From Arthrobacter globiformis (GTDB lineage Bacteria; Actinomycetota; Actinomycetes; Actinomycetales; Micrococcaceae), in assembly GCF_030815865.1 (NCBI RefSeq), contig NZ_JAUSXI010000001.1:2914001-2978000 (forward strand): a stretch of 64,000 nt of DNA, written 5' to 3'. The notes under the pieces were generated by a model. It made no database searches, had not been told where the DNA came from, and worked only from the letters and a program-made list of their open reading frames with translations. Below, piece by piece: positions 51,087-60,344 of the stretch (position 1 is the stretch's first letter; the number at the start of each line of letters is the position of its first letter). The translations under genes and the position numbers were made by a program.

Positions 51087-52944
51087 ATGACCGCTTGTGT
51101 TGAAACCACCCTGCAGGCCGCGGCCCTGCCCGTGGCCACTGTGCGCAGCCAGGTGACTGTGCCCCTGCGCTTTCCGGACGGATTCAGCACCACAGCCGAG
51201 GTGCTGACGTTCCGCGGCCTCGCGGACGGCAAGGAGCACCTGCTGCTCGCCTTGGGCCAATGGGAGCAGACGCTCCTCGCCCATGACGTGCCGCTGGTCC
51301 GGCTGCACAGCGAATGCATGACCGGCGACGTGTTCGGCAGCCAGCGCTGTGACTGCGGACCGCAGTTGCGCGAGGCTGTCGAAGAGATTGCCGCAGCAGG
51401 TGGATTCCTGCTTTACCTCCGCCAGGAGGGCCGCGGCATCGGCCTCTACTCCAAGCTCGACGCCTACGCCCTGCAGGACACGGGCCTCGATACCTACGAC
51501 GCCAATTTGGCCCTGGGCCACGGCGAGGACGAGCGCGACTACACTGCGGCCGCACAGATGCTGGGCGCCCTCGGCGCCACGAGCATCCGCCTTCTGAGTA
51601 ACAATCCGGACAAGGCCGCACAGCTGACGGCTCTGGGCATCGACGTCGCGGAGCAGGTTCCCACCGGCGTGTACCTCTCGCCGGCCAACCATGGTTACCT
51701 GGCGGCGAAGCGGGACCGCACCGCACATACGCTGGAACTGTCGGGGGCCGACGTCGGGCAGGCACTGCCCGCAATTGCCGGCACCGTCCCCAGCCACGAC
51801 GAGATGCTCAGCCGTGTTGAGGAGCTGGTTCCCCGGCTGCGCGAGCGGGCGGAGGAAACTGAGCGGCTGCGCCGCCTCCCGGAATCCACCATCAACGAAC
51901 TGAAAGAGGCCGGCGTGTTCCGGATTCTGGCCCCGAGGGAGCTGGGCGGATACGGCATGGGCGTTGAAACTTACGCTGAGGTCGTCCGGCGGCTGGCCCG
52001 GGGATGCGCGTCGAGTGCCTGGACTGCCGGGCACCTGATCGAGCACGTCTGGATGCTGGCCCGCTGGCCCCGGCAGGTCCAGGACGAAGTCTTCGCCAAC
52101 GGGCCTGCCCCGCTGGCTGCTGCGACGAGCGCCCCCGTGGGCACGGCCAGGAAGGTCCCGGGAGGATTCGCAATTTCGGGCCACTGGAGCTTCGCGTCGG
52201 GGGTCATGCATTCGGAGTGGGCCCTGCTGGCGGTGCAGTCCGACGGCGTCCGCCTGCAGTGCCTCGTCCCGGTCGGCGAGGTGGAGCTGGAGGATGTTTG
52301 GCACACTGCGGGGCTGCGGGGGACCGGCAGCAACGACCTTCGGGCGAAAGACCTGTTTGTTCCGGAGCATCGGGCCATGGACTGGGCGCTGCTGAGCGCC
52401 GCGGACAATCCCGGCAGCCTAATCCACCTGGACCCGATGATCCACACACCCATGGCAACGCTGCTGAACCTGGTGGCACCCGCCGCCGCGCTGGGAGCCC
52501 GCCGAGTACGCCGTCGACGTGTTCCGGGAAAAGATGCTGGTGCGCAAGGTCAAGAACACCATTGACAACCGCCAGGCGGACTCACCATTGGCGCAGGCCC
52601 GCTTCTCGCAGGCATACGGACTGGTTGCCACGGCGCGCCTGCACTGGCAGGAGGCGCTCCGCATCGTTTCGTCGTCACTTGAGCACCAGCCGTCAGGCCT
52701 GACTGAAGACGAGCGGGCCAAGTACCGGCTCTCCCTTGCCCTCAGCGGCGAGGCAGCGGAGGAAGCAGTGCGGCTCACCGTCTCGGGCTCGGGAGGCAGT
52801 GCCCACCGGCTTTCGCATCCGCTGCAGCGGATCCAGCGTGACGTGAATGTCCTCCTCAACCACCCGACCCTGAGCCTGGATCCGATCCTCGAACAGGCGG
52901 GCCGCGGCCTGCTGGGCCTGGGATTCACAGTGCCGTCCTTCTAG
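51087..52944 (+). pseudogene. GTP cyclohydrolase II fused to a group D flavin monooxygenase (acyl-CoA dehydrogenase fold), one frameshift
   Basis: ATG 51087 has GAGGA 6 nt upstream. Residues about 20-220 are GTP cyclohydrolase II with zinc cysteines in ECMTGDVFGSQRCDCGPQL (Cys77, 88, 90), RQEGRGIGLYSK, DTYDANLALG and LLSNNPDK. From about residue 245 an acyl-CoA-dehydrogenase-like hydroxylase follows (ELKEAGVFRILAPRELGGYG, then GGFAISGHWSFASGV and AGLRGTGSNDLRAKDLFVPE). A surplus C near 52498-52505 shifts the frame; the rest (AEYAVDVFREKMLVRKVKNT) reads to 52944. Restored length is about 618 aa. The flavin-synthesis domain may supply the attached flavin-using enzyme. Confidence 0.8.
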
Positions 52945-52988
52945 CCAGTGTCCCTTTAGCCCCGACCCGTTTTTCGCCTGTAGGCCGG

Positions 52989-54206
52989 TCAGTCCGGACC
53001 GTTCATCACGCTCACGGTCCGGGGTGCCTGGAAGGACAGGTGCCGGATCCATTCCGGCTCGTGATCCCACGACTGGATCCCCGGCAGCGCCGCCGCGGTT
53101 TCCTGGATGATGACGCTGGCTTCCAGTTCGGCGAGCTTGGCCCCGAGACAGCGATGGATGCCCGAGCCGAATATGAGGCCGGTTGCGGGTCCGCGCCAGG
53201 CCTCGGCATGCGGCGACGGGTCCGCAGGCGTACCGCCCCCGGTGATCTGGTTGCCGGACAGTTCAAGGAGTATTTCGGCGCCGGCCGGAACCTGCTCACC
53301 ACCGAGGCTGGTGTCGTGTGCGGCAACGCGGCGCCAGGTGGGGACGGATGACTCGGTGGCGAGCACATGCCTGACCGCGGACCTGGCGCCGACTTCCGAG
53401 GCCGCTTCCTTCCAGCCCATGGGCGTGGCACCCTCCAGCAGCCGGAACAGCGTGGTGCTGATCAGCTGGGTGGTGGTTTCCTGGCCGGCGATCAGCAGGA
53501 AGTAGCCGAGTGAGCACATCTCGGTCCTGGACAGGCCGTGCTCGGCCAGCGACTTGAACAGGTTGCGTCCCGGAGCGGCCACGGATTCGGCCACGAGCCG
53601 GCGCAGCCAGACATAGAATTCAGCGGCGCTGAGGGCCAGCTCGAGCTGCCGCTCCCCGTCGGGCCAGCCCCAAAACAGTTCCATGGAATCCAGCCCCCAG
53701 CGCTTGAGGTCCGCAAGATCCCGCACGGGCAACCCGAGGAGTTCGAGCATCACGATGGCGGGCGGGAAGGCCGCGACCGTCTGCACAAGGTCCGCGTGGC
53801 CGGACCGGTGCAGCTGGTGCGCGGAGTTCCCCGCCGCATGCCTTGCCAGTTCCCGGATGCGCGGTTCCATGGCCACGACGGTGGCTGGTGTGAAAAAACC
53901 AGCCACCACTTTGCGGATTCCACCGTGCGTGGTGGTGTCATTGCTGGCCAGCACCGGAGGCAATGCAAAGCCCACGCGCTGCAGCACGCGCAGGGCGGGT
54001 CCCTCCAGCGGTGTCACCGCCACCAGGGCATTCGCCGGGCTGAAATCGGCAGGCCGGTGCAGGACGTCCCGGACCGATTCCGGGTCCCGCACCACGAGGT
54101 AGGGGCACTTGGCTCCGTCGGGATTGCCCGCCGGGGCGGGCCGGTCTACCTCGGCTGAAGACGGAGCGGCCGTCGCCTGCAGCGCCCTACTGGGTGCCGG
54201 CATCAT
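52989..54206 (-). CDS. Cytochrome P450 at the end of the biotin operon (BioI-like role proposed)
   Basis: About 405 aa from ATG 54206, overlapping the bioD stop by ATGA. P450 landmarks are the oxygen-activation helix LIAGQETTTQLISTTLFRLL and the heme loop LIFGSGIHRCLGAKLAELE with the axial Cys. The K-helix ExxR appears as ESSVPTWRR. BioI-type P450s cleave acyl chains to make the pimeloyl precursor of biotin. The 4-bp coupling to bioD supports a biotin-related role here, but orthology to BioI is not established from sequence alone. Confidence 0.85.
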   Translation of the reverse strand: MMPAPSRALQATAAPSSAEVDRPAPAGNPDGAKCPYLVVRDPESVRDVLHRPADFSPANALVAVTPLEGPALRVLQRVGFALPPVLASNDTTTHGGIRKVVAGFFTPATVVAMEPRIRELARHAAGNSAHQLHRSGHADLVQTVAAFPPAIVMLELLGLPVRDLADLKRWGLDSMELFWGWPDGERQLELALSAAEFYVWLRRLVAESVAAPGRNLFKSLAEHGLSRTEMCSLGYFLLIAGQETTTQLISTTLFRLLEGATPMGWKEAASEVGARSAVRHVLATESSVPTWRRVAAHDTSLGGEQVPAGAEILLELSGNQITGGGTPADPSPHAEAWRGPATGLIFGSGIHRCLGAKLAELEASVIIQETAAALPGIQSWDHEPEWIRHLSFQAPRTVSVMNGPD

Positions 54207-54880
54207 GCGGGCAAGCCGTTCAGCCATGCAGCTGCGCCGGCACGGAAATCAGCCGGGGATAATTCCGCGGCCTGCTCGGGCAGGGCACCCAGGAGCGGCA
54301 CGGGCAAGGACCCGAGCACCTGCCGGTTGCTGTGGTGTACGGCGTCGGGGCTCACGGGCCAGCTGCCGAGCACGACCCCGAGGACGTCGAGCCCGCGGCT
54401 GGACAGCGCCTCGAGGGTCAGGGCTGTGTGGTTCAGCGTCCCGAGGCCGGGCCGGGCGATGAGCACAAATGCCGCCGCCAGCAGCGATCCGAGGTCCGCC
54501 AGGGTACCGCCGTCCGAATCCAGTTCCACGAGGAGGCCACCGGCGCCCTCCACCAGGACGTGGTCGTGGGATGCGGTGAATTCGCGGATCCGCCGTGCGT
54601 GCGCAGCCAGCGCAGGCAGCGGCGTCCCATCCACGGCGGCAGCCGCGACCGGCGCCATGGGTTCCTGCAGGACGACGCCGGTTTCAGCGGTCACGGCGCC
54701 TGCGAGCCGGACAATCTCGGCCGCGTCGGAATCGCCGTCGGCCGCACCCGACTGGCACGGTTTGTAAACCGCGACGCTGCGTCCCATTCCCTGCAGGACG
54801 GCGGCGAGGGCCGCCGTCGTGATGGTTTTGCCGACGCCGGTGTCCGTTCCGGTGACCAGAATGACGGGGGAAAGGCTCAT
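54203..54880 (-). CDS. bioD: Dethiobiotin synthetase
   Basis: About 225 aa from ATG 54880 (MSLSPVILVTGTDTGVGKTI), with the P-loop GTDTGVGKT, the lysine/threonine region AVYKPCQSGA and the glycine-rich VLVEGAGGLLVEL. It closes the ureido ring of 7,8-diaminopelargonate using CO2 and ATP. Overlaps bioF by ATGA (54877-54880) and the P450 by ATGA. Confidence 0.93.
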   Translation of the reverse strand: MSLSPVILVTGTDTGVGKTITTAALAAVLQGMGRSVAVYKPCQSGAADGDSDAAEIVRLAGAVTAETGVVLQEPMAPVAAAAVDGTPLPALAAHARRIREFTASHDHVLVEGAGGLLVELDSDGGTLADLGSLLAAAFVLIARPGLGTLNHTALTLEALSSRGLDVLGVVLGSWPVSPDAVHHSNRQVLGSLPVPLLGALPEQAAELSPADFRAGAAAWLNGLPA

Positions 54881-56046
54881 GGAAGTTCCTCCAAAATGCC
54901 GCGCAGCACTGCGCAGCTGTCTTCGATTTCTTCGGGCGTGAGGGTGGCTCGGGCGGTGAGCCGCAGCCGCGAGATCCCGTCCGGAACGGACGGCGGCCTG
55001 AAGCAACCGATCCGGACGCCGGCGCGGCGCGCGGACTCGGCGGCAGCCAGGGCAGATTCCGCGGACGGCATGGGGATGGACTGGACGGCCCCGGCTGTCC
55101 GCCCGGGAATTTCTCCGCGCTGGGCAAGGGCCGGGGCAAGCCCGGCGGCAAGCGCCGCCGCGTTACTGTGGACGGCCCCGGCCCGCCACGGTTCGTCCCG
55201 GATGATCCACGCCGCGGCCAGGGCCGCTGCGGCGGACGCCGGCGCCAGTCCGGTGTCGAAAATGAAGCCGCGGGCCCGGTTGAGGAGGTGTTCGCGCAGC
55301 AGCGCGGATCCCAGGACCGCACCGCCCTGGCTTCCCAAGGCTTTTGACAGCGTGGCCGTTACGATCACGTTGGGATGCCCGGCGAGGTTGGTGCCGGCCC
55401 CGGAGCCACGGCCCTGGAAGCTGCCGGAGCCGGTGACGCCGAGGCTGTGGGCCTCGTCAATGAGCAGGACGGCGTCATGCTGTTCGGCCAGGGTCAGCAG
55501 ATCAGCGAGCGGTGCCTCGTCGCCGAGGACGCTGTAGACGGATTCGACGGCGAGAATCGCCCGCGGTTCTGTGCGGCCGGCGAGCAGGCGGCCGGCTTCC
55601 TCAACGCTGTTGTGGGCGAACGATTCGGTGCGCGAGCGGCTAAGGCGGAAGCCGTCGATCATTGAGGCGTGGCAGTGCTCGTCCGCGACGATCAACGTCC
55701 CGGGACCGCCCAGCGCCGTGATCACCCCGATGTTGGCCAGATAGCCGGAGGAGAAGACCAGCGCCGCTTCCATCCCGGCCAGCATGGCCAGTTCCTGCTC
55801 GAGGTCCAGATGCAGCTGGGTTGTTCCGGCCACGAGGCGCGAGGACGTGGCGCCGGCGCCCCACCGCGACGCGGCCTCCGCGGCTGCCCCGGCGACCCGC
55901 GGGTCCGTTGAAAGGCCGAGGTAGTCGTTGCTGGCCAGGTCGATGAACTGCTCGTGCGCAACTCGGGGGAGCGGGCGGCGGACCTGGCCCCGGCGTTCCC
56001 TGACGGCGGCCTGCCGCTCGAGCCACTGGGTCATCGAGCCGCTCAT
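54877..56046 (-). CDS. bioF: 8-amino-7-oxononanoate synthase
   Basis: A 389-aa PLP enzyme of the alpha-oxoamine synthase family: LASNDYLGLSTDPRVAGAA, GSGATSSRL-like GAGATSSRLVAGTTQLHLDL, the Asp site LLIDEAHSLGVTGSG and the Schiff-base lysine in TATLSKALGSQGGAVLG. It condenses pimeloyl thioester with L-alanine. Overlaps bioA and bioD by ATGA. Confidence 0.93.
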   Translation of the reverse strand: MSGSMTQWLERQAAVRERRGQVRRPLPRVAHEQFIDLASNDYLGLSTDPRVAGAAAEAASRWGAGATSSRLVAGTTQLHLDLEQELAMLAGMEAALVFSSGYLANIGVITALGGPGTLIVADEHCHASMIDGFRLSRSRTESFAHNSVEEAGRLLAGRTEPRAILAVESVYSVLGDEAPLADLLTLAEQHDAVLLIDEAHSLGVTGSGSFQGRGSGAGTNLAGHPNVIVTATLSKALGSQGGAVLGSALLREHLLNRARGFIFDTGLAPASAAAALAAAWIIRDEPWRAGAVHSNAAALAAGLAPALAQRGEIPGRTAGAVQSIPMPSAESALAAAESARRAGVRIGCFRPPSVPDGISRLRLTARATLTPEEIEDSCAVLRGILEELP

Positions 56047-57434
56047 GATGCACCGCCCGAGTGGGCGGGGACGCGTTCGCGGACCTGGACTTCATGAACC
56101 TGAACTTCGTGGATCTCGGCGACGGCCGCCGTCATCCCCGCCGTAATCTGCGCGATGTCCGCCGCGGTGCTGATGTACGGCGGCATGGTGTACACGAGGT
56201 TCCGGAAGGGGCGAACCCAGATGCCGTGGCTGATGGCTGCCGCGGTGACCGCCGTGACGTCGACGGCGTCGTGCAGCTCGATGACCCCGACGGCGCCGAT
56301 GGTGCGGACGTCCCGGACGGCCGCCAGTTCCCGGGCGGGGGCCAGCCCGGACGCCAGGCCCGTGCCAATCCGGGCTACGTCCGCCTGCCAGCTGCCGGCG
56401 TCGATGATGCCGAGGCTGGCGTTGGCCACGGCACACGCCAGCGGGTTGCCCATGAACGTGGGGCCGTGCAGCAGGGCACCGGCCTGGCTGCCGGAAACAA
56501 CCGCGGCCACCTCAGCGGTGCAGAGCATGGCGGCGAGGGTCAGATACCCGCCGGTCAGGGCCTTGCCCACACACATGATGTCCGGCACGACGCCGGCATG
56601 ATCGGCCGCGAACAGCTCGCCGGTACGGCCAAAGCCGGTGGCGATCTCGTCGAAGATGAGCAGCAGCCCGTGCCGGTCCGCGACCTCCCGGAGCGCTGCC
56701 AGGCATTCGGCCGGGTACGCGTGCATGCCGCCGGCACCCTGGAGCACCGGTTCGACGACGATTGCCGCCAGTTCGGCGGAGTGCGCGGCCGCGAGGTCCG
56801 CCACATCGGATGCCCACGCCTTGACGGTTTCCGGGGTCGCTGACGCCGCCGCCGGAGGACGGGGCGCAAAGAGGTTGCCGGCGAGCAGCCCGGGGAAGGC
56901 CGAGTGCATGCCGTCCACCGGATCGCAGACCCCCATGGCCGCGAACGTGTCGCCGTGGTAGCCGCCGCGGAGGCTAAGGAACCGCTGCCGCCGCGGATGG
57001 CCGACGCCGGTTTGGAACTGCACCGCCAGCTTCAGCGCAGCCTCCACGGCGACCGAACCCGAGTCCGCCAGGAACACCCGCTCCAGCCCGGACCGGCCGG
57101 GGGCACCCGGGGCCAGGGCCACCAGGCGCTCGGCCAGTTCCACGGCCGGGGGATGGGTCAGGCCGCCGAACATCACATGGCTGAACTTCGCCAGCTGCGC
57201 TTTGGCGGCGGCATCCAGGACCGGGTGGCGGTAACCGTGGATCACCGACCACCACGAGGACATCGCATCGATCACCTCGTGGCGGGTGCCGTCTTCACCG
57301 CGGAGCCGCAGCCGCACGCCGCCGGCCGCCTCCACCTCCCACAGCGGAAGGTCGGGGGAGGCCGGCGCGTAAGGGTGCCACAGGCGTGCGCGGTCCCGCT
57401 GGATGAGGTCAGTCTGCTCCGAATCCTGCGTCAC
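56043..57434 (-). CDS. bioA: Adenosylmethionine-8-amino-7-oxononanoate aminotransferase
   Basis: 463 aa from GTG 57434 ([20 protein letters not shown]), which overlaps the bsaP stop by GTGA; the longer open frame upstream belongs to bsaP in another frame. Motifs are [53 protein letters not shown] and the PLP lysine in [18 protein letters not shown]. It makes 7,8-diaminopelargonate using S-adenosylmethionine as amino donor. Confidence 0.93.
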   Translation of the reverse strand: MTQDSEQTDLIQRDRARLWHPYAPASPDLPLWEVEAAGGVRLRLRGEDGTRHEVIDAMSSWWSVIHGYRHPVLDAAAKAQLAKFSHVMFGGLTHPPAVELAERLVALAPGAPGRSGLERVFLADSGSVAVEAALKLAVQFQTGVGHPRRQRFLSLRGGYHGDTFAAMGVCDPVDGMHSAFPGLLAGNLFAPRPPAAASATPETVKAWASDVADLAAAHSAELAAIVVEPVLQGAGGMHAYPAECLAALREVADRHGLLLIFDEIATGFGRTGELFAADHAGVVPDIMCVGKALTGGYLTLAAMLCTAEVAAVVSGSQAGALLHGPTFMGNPLACAVANASLGIIDAGSWQADVARIGTGLASGLAPARELAAVRDVRTIGAVGVIELHDAVDVTAVTAAAISHGIWVRPFRNLVYTMPPYISTAADIAQITAGMTAAVAEIHEVQVHEVQVRERVPAHSGGAS

Positions 57435-57778
57435 GGGATCAGCACCCCGTGTCGGGAACATTCCGCTGACCAGCCCAACGGCGTGACCTGGACCTTCATC
57501 CGCCGCCGGCAGGCGGTGCAGTAACGCGGCGGTTCCATTGCCAGTCGTTCGCCGCACGTCCGGTGGGCGTACGACGGCGGGTTGTCGCCGCCGTCGTACG
57601 GCTCACCGCAGTGCCCGCAAAAGGCGGCCCCGCTGGTAGAGCTTGTCGAAACCCCGGAAACCGAAACCCCGCTGGTTGAGCTTGTCGAAACCCCGGAAAC
57701 CGAAACCCCGCTGGTTGAGCTTGTCGAAACCCCGGAAACCGAAACCCCGCTGGTTGAGCTTGTCGAAACCCCGGTCAT
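57431..57778 (-). CDS. bsaP: Biotin synthase auxiliary protein with a repeat-built N-terminal extension
   Basis: A 115-aa protein from ATG 57778, overlapping the bioB stop by ATGA. The C-terminal 65 residues are BsaP-like with two cysteine pairs ([24 protein letters not shown]) and further cysteines in HRTCGERL and AECSRHG, consistent with metal or Fe-S binding in support of BioB. The N-terminal 45 or so residues are not BsaP: they are about 3.6 copies of a 13-residue Ser/Thr/Val/Gly repeat ([13 protein letters not shown]) encoded by the 39-bp DNA repeat at 57632-57772. The 4-bp overlaps on both sides suggest the extended version is translated. Confidence 0.82.
   Translation of the reverse strand: MTGVSTSSTSGVSVSGVSTSSTSGVSVSGVSTSSTSGVSVSGVSTSSTSGAAFCGHCGEPYDGGDNPPSYAHRTCGERLAMEPPRYCTACRRRMKVQVTPLGWSAECSRHGVLIP
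57632..57772. repeat. 39-bp tandem repeat (3 full copies and a partial fourth) inside bsaP
   Basis: Units start at 57632, 57671, 57710 and 57749, the last stopping after 24 bp. The core GGTTGAGCTTGTCGAAACC is an imperfect palindrome. The unit length is a multiple of three, so the reading frame of bsaP is kept through every copy. The first copy has one substitution (T to A). The core resembles dispersed intergenic repeats known from Arthrobacter-type genomes (from memory). Confidence 0.85.
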
Positions 57779-58824
57779 AGCGTCTTCTGGAGTTCCTTGA
57801 TCGGCATGTTCAGCTCCACCAGGAGGTTCAGGTCCGCCGTCGCCGGTCGGCCGAGCGTGGTGAGGTAGTTGCCGACGATGACGGCGTTGATGCCGCCGAG
57901 GAGACCGTTGCGGGTGCCGAGGTCGCCGAGGGTGAGCTCGCGGCCGCCGGCGTAGCGCAGCACGGTGCCTGGCATGGCGAGCCGGAACGCGGCGATGGCG
58001 CGGAGGGCGTCCTTGCCGTCCATGATGCCCTGGTTTTCGAGCGGGGTTCCGGGGCGGGGGTTGAGGAAGTTCAGCGGGACCTCGTGGGGTTCGAGGGCTG
58101 CGAGCTGGGTGGCGAGTTCGGCGCGCTGTTCGAGGGTTTCGCCCATGCCGATCAGGGCACCGCAGCACAGTTCCATGCCGGCGGCCTTGACCATGTTGCA
58201 GGTCTCGAGGCGCTCCTCGTAGCTGTGCGTGGTGACAACCTCCGGGAAGTAGCTGCGGGCCGTTTCCAGGTTGTGGTTGTAGCGGTGCACGCCCCACTCG
58301 GCCAACTGGTCCACCTGGCGCTGGGTGAGCATCCCGAGCGAGCAGGCGATGTTGATGTCGACTTCCTCGTTGATGCGGTCGATCGCGAACTTGATCTGGT
58401 TCATGAGCTTGATGTCGGGGCCGCGGACGGCGGCGACGATGCAGAACTCGGTGGCCCCGGTCGCAGCGGTTTCCTTCGCTGCCTTGACCAGCTCGGGGAT
58501 GTCGAGCCACACGCCGCGGACGGGGGAGTCGAACAGGCCGGACTGGCTGCAGAAATGGCAGTCCTCGGGGCAGCCGCCGGTCTTGATGGAGATGATGCCC
58601 TCCACCTCGACGTCCTCGCCGCAGTGCCTTAGCCGTACCTCGTGGGCAAGCTGCAGGGCTGCGGGAAGGGCCTCATCCGGAAGGCGGAGTACTTCCTCGA
58701 GTTGCGCCTGGGTGAGCCCGATGCCGTCCTCGAGAACCTGCTGCCGGGCGGTTTCCAGGATGGGGAAGGTGCCGGGGATGGTCGCGTGGCTTGCGTCTTC
58801 GCTCGCGTTTGCCTGAATCGTCAT
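57775..58824 (-). CDS. bioB: Biotin synthase (radical SAM)
   Basis: A 349-aa protein with the radical-SAM cluster motif [12 protein letters not shown] (CxxxCxxC), followed by [20 protein letters not shown], the [20 protein letters not shown] region of BioB and the [2Fe-2S] ligand Arg region near [10 protein letters not shown]. It inserts sulfur into dethiobiotin. It is the promoter-proximal gene of the biotin operon and overlaps bsaP by ATGA. Confidence 0.95.
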   Translation of the reverse strand: MTIQANASEDASHATIPGTFPILETARQQVLEDGIGLTQAQLEEVLRLPDEALPAALQLAHEVRLRHCGEDVEVEGIISIKTGGCPEDCHFCSQSGLFDSPVRGVWLDIPELVKAAKETAATGATEFCIVAAVRGPDIKLMNQIKFAIDRINEEVDINIACSLGMLTQRQVDQLAEWGVHRYNHNLETARSYFPEVVTTHSYEERLETCNMVKAAGMELCCGALIGMGETLEQRAELATQLAALEPHEVPLNFLNPRPGTPLENQGIMDGKDALRAIAAFRLAMPGTVLRYAGGRELTLGDLGTRNGLLGGINAVIVGNYLTTLGRPATADLNLLVELNMPIKELQKTL

Positions 58825-59172
58825 TGATGGGTCCTTTGCGTGTGATGGCTGCGGATATTCCTCCGAACTGACGCTAATTCCCCATCGAGGGCAAGATTTT
58901 GTGGGGTCCCGACAAGCAGATCAGTCGGACATTAGTCGGGTCCTACTCTGGTGGCCCGAACAGAACGCCATGGGCACCCCCACCGCGACTGGAGTGCTGA
59001 TGGTTACGTACCAGCCGGCCTAGCGTCATTTCGTGGGACGGGACGTGCCCGGGGGCGACCGGCCGCCGTCGTACTTCCAGCGCTGATTGGCTGCCGGTGC
59101 CGCATCGCCCTCCCGTGACATCGGACCCATACTCAATCTAAGGTGAGCGAACACGAACAGTTGGCGGGGATC
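58825..59172. promoter_or_regulatory. Divergent upstream region between bioB and the amidohydrolase gene
   Basis: About 350 bp holding the bioB leader (AAAGGACC lies 7 nt before ATG 58824) and the upstream region of the amidohydrolase. It contains a 22-bp stretch (59054-59075, GGCGACCGGCCGCCGTCGTACT) repeated exactly at 62255-62276. No operator for a biotin repressor was recognised with confidence. Confidence 0.4.
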
Positions 59173-60306
59173 ATGACTGACGCAAACAGCCGCAGTGTTG
59201 ACCTTCCCCTGATTGATCACCATAGTCACGGAGTCGTCGAGACCGAACTGAGCGACGACGAGTTCAGGAGTCTGGCCACCGAGTCCGACTGGCCGGGACC
59301 TGCAGGCACGGACAGCCTCGATTCGCCCTTCGGACTGACGGTGCGGCGTTTCTGCGCCCCGATCCTCGGACTCGAGCCTCTTGCGCCACTTGATGAATAC
59401 CTCGCGCGGCGCAGGAGCATCGGCGCCGCAGAAGCTAACAGGCTGCTGCTTCGCAGCACGGGGACGTCCGACTATCTTCTTGACACGGGCATACCGGATA
59501 CGCGCCTGCTGGGACCCGCCGCCATGGCGGCGCGTGCTGAAGCCCGTACCCGCGAGATCGTCCGGATCGAGAGAGTGGCCGAGGACCTTGCTTCCGAATC
59601 CACGGCAGCCGGCTTTGTTGCGAAACTCCCGGCGACGCTTGCCGCCAGAAGCCGCGACGCCGTGGGGCTGAAATCCATCATCGCCTACCGTCATGGTTTC
59701 GACATTCCCGCAGAACGGCCATCCGGGCGTGAAGTGCTCAAAGCCGCCGACGAATGGTTCCGTACTGCGGAGAGAACCGGGACCTTCAGAGTGACTGATC
59801 CGGTCCTGCTGAGGTTCGGGCTTTGGTCGGGGATCGACGCAGCCCTTCCCATTCAGCTCCACACGGGATACGGCGACGGAGACATCGAGCTGTTCCGGGC
59901 TGATCCCTCCCGGCTCAATCCGCTCTTTCACGCCACCAGATCACGGGGCGTCGATTTCATGCTCCTGCACTGCTATCCCTTTATCAGGGAAGCCGGAATC
60001 CTCGCCCAGGTCTTCCCGCACGTCTACCTGGACGTGGGTCTGGTTTCGCATTACCTGGGCCCGAGTGCCGGTACAGCGATCCGCCAGTCGATGGAGGTTG
60101 CGCCGTTCAGCAAGGTGCTCTACTCATCGGACTCGTATGGCCTTGGCGAGCACTACGCCGTCAGTGCGGCCATCTGGCGAAGTGAGTTCGTGGCCCTGAT
60201 GGATGACTGGGTTGCCTCGGGCTGGGCAACCCCGAACCACGCCGAAAGAATTGCCGCGATGGTTGCCTCGAAAAACGCCAGGCGCGTCTATAACTTGAAG
60301 GCCTAA
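59173..60306 (+). CDS. Amidohydrolase family protein (amidohydrolase_2), FluG N-domain-like
   Basis: About 377 aa from ATG 59173 (TGGCGGGG upstream; GTG 59143 is possible). Metal-site motifs are LPLIDHHSHGVVETEL (HxH near the N-terminus), LPIQLHTGYGDGD, MLLHCYPFIREAG and the late Asp in VLYSSDSYGLGEHY. This is the TIM-barrel amidohydrolase type found as the N-terminal half of FluG/NodGS proteins. The glutamine-synthetase-like gene follows after 38 bp, so the two halves are encoded separately here. Probable gamma-glutamyl-amide metabolism (inference). Confidence 0.8.
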   Translation: MTDANSRSVDLPLIDHHSHGVVETELSDDEFRSLATESDWPGPAGTDSLDSPFGLTVRRFCAPILGLEPLAPLDEYLARRRSIGAAEANRLLLRSTGTSDYLLDTGIPDTRLLGPAAMAARAEARTREIVRIERVAEDLASESTAAGFVAKLPATLAARSRDAVGLKSIIAYRHGFDIPAERPSGREVLKAADEWFRTAERTGTFRVTDPVLLRFGLWSGIDAALPIQLHTGYGDGDIELFRADPSRLNPLFHATRSRGVDFMLLHCYPFIREAGILAQVFPHVYLDVGLVSHYLGPSAGTAIRQSMEVAPFSKVLYSSDSYGLGEHYAVSAAIWRSEFVALMDDWVASGWATPNHAERIAAMVASKNARRVYNLKA

Positions 60307-60344
60307 AGCTCAGTGCCGATCGCCTGAACAACGAAAGGAAAGCC

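Noticed and set aside
57632..57772. CRISPR-like repeat array
   Set aside because: The copies are directly tandem with no unique spacers and lie in an open coding frame.
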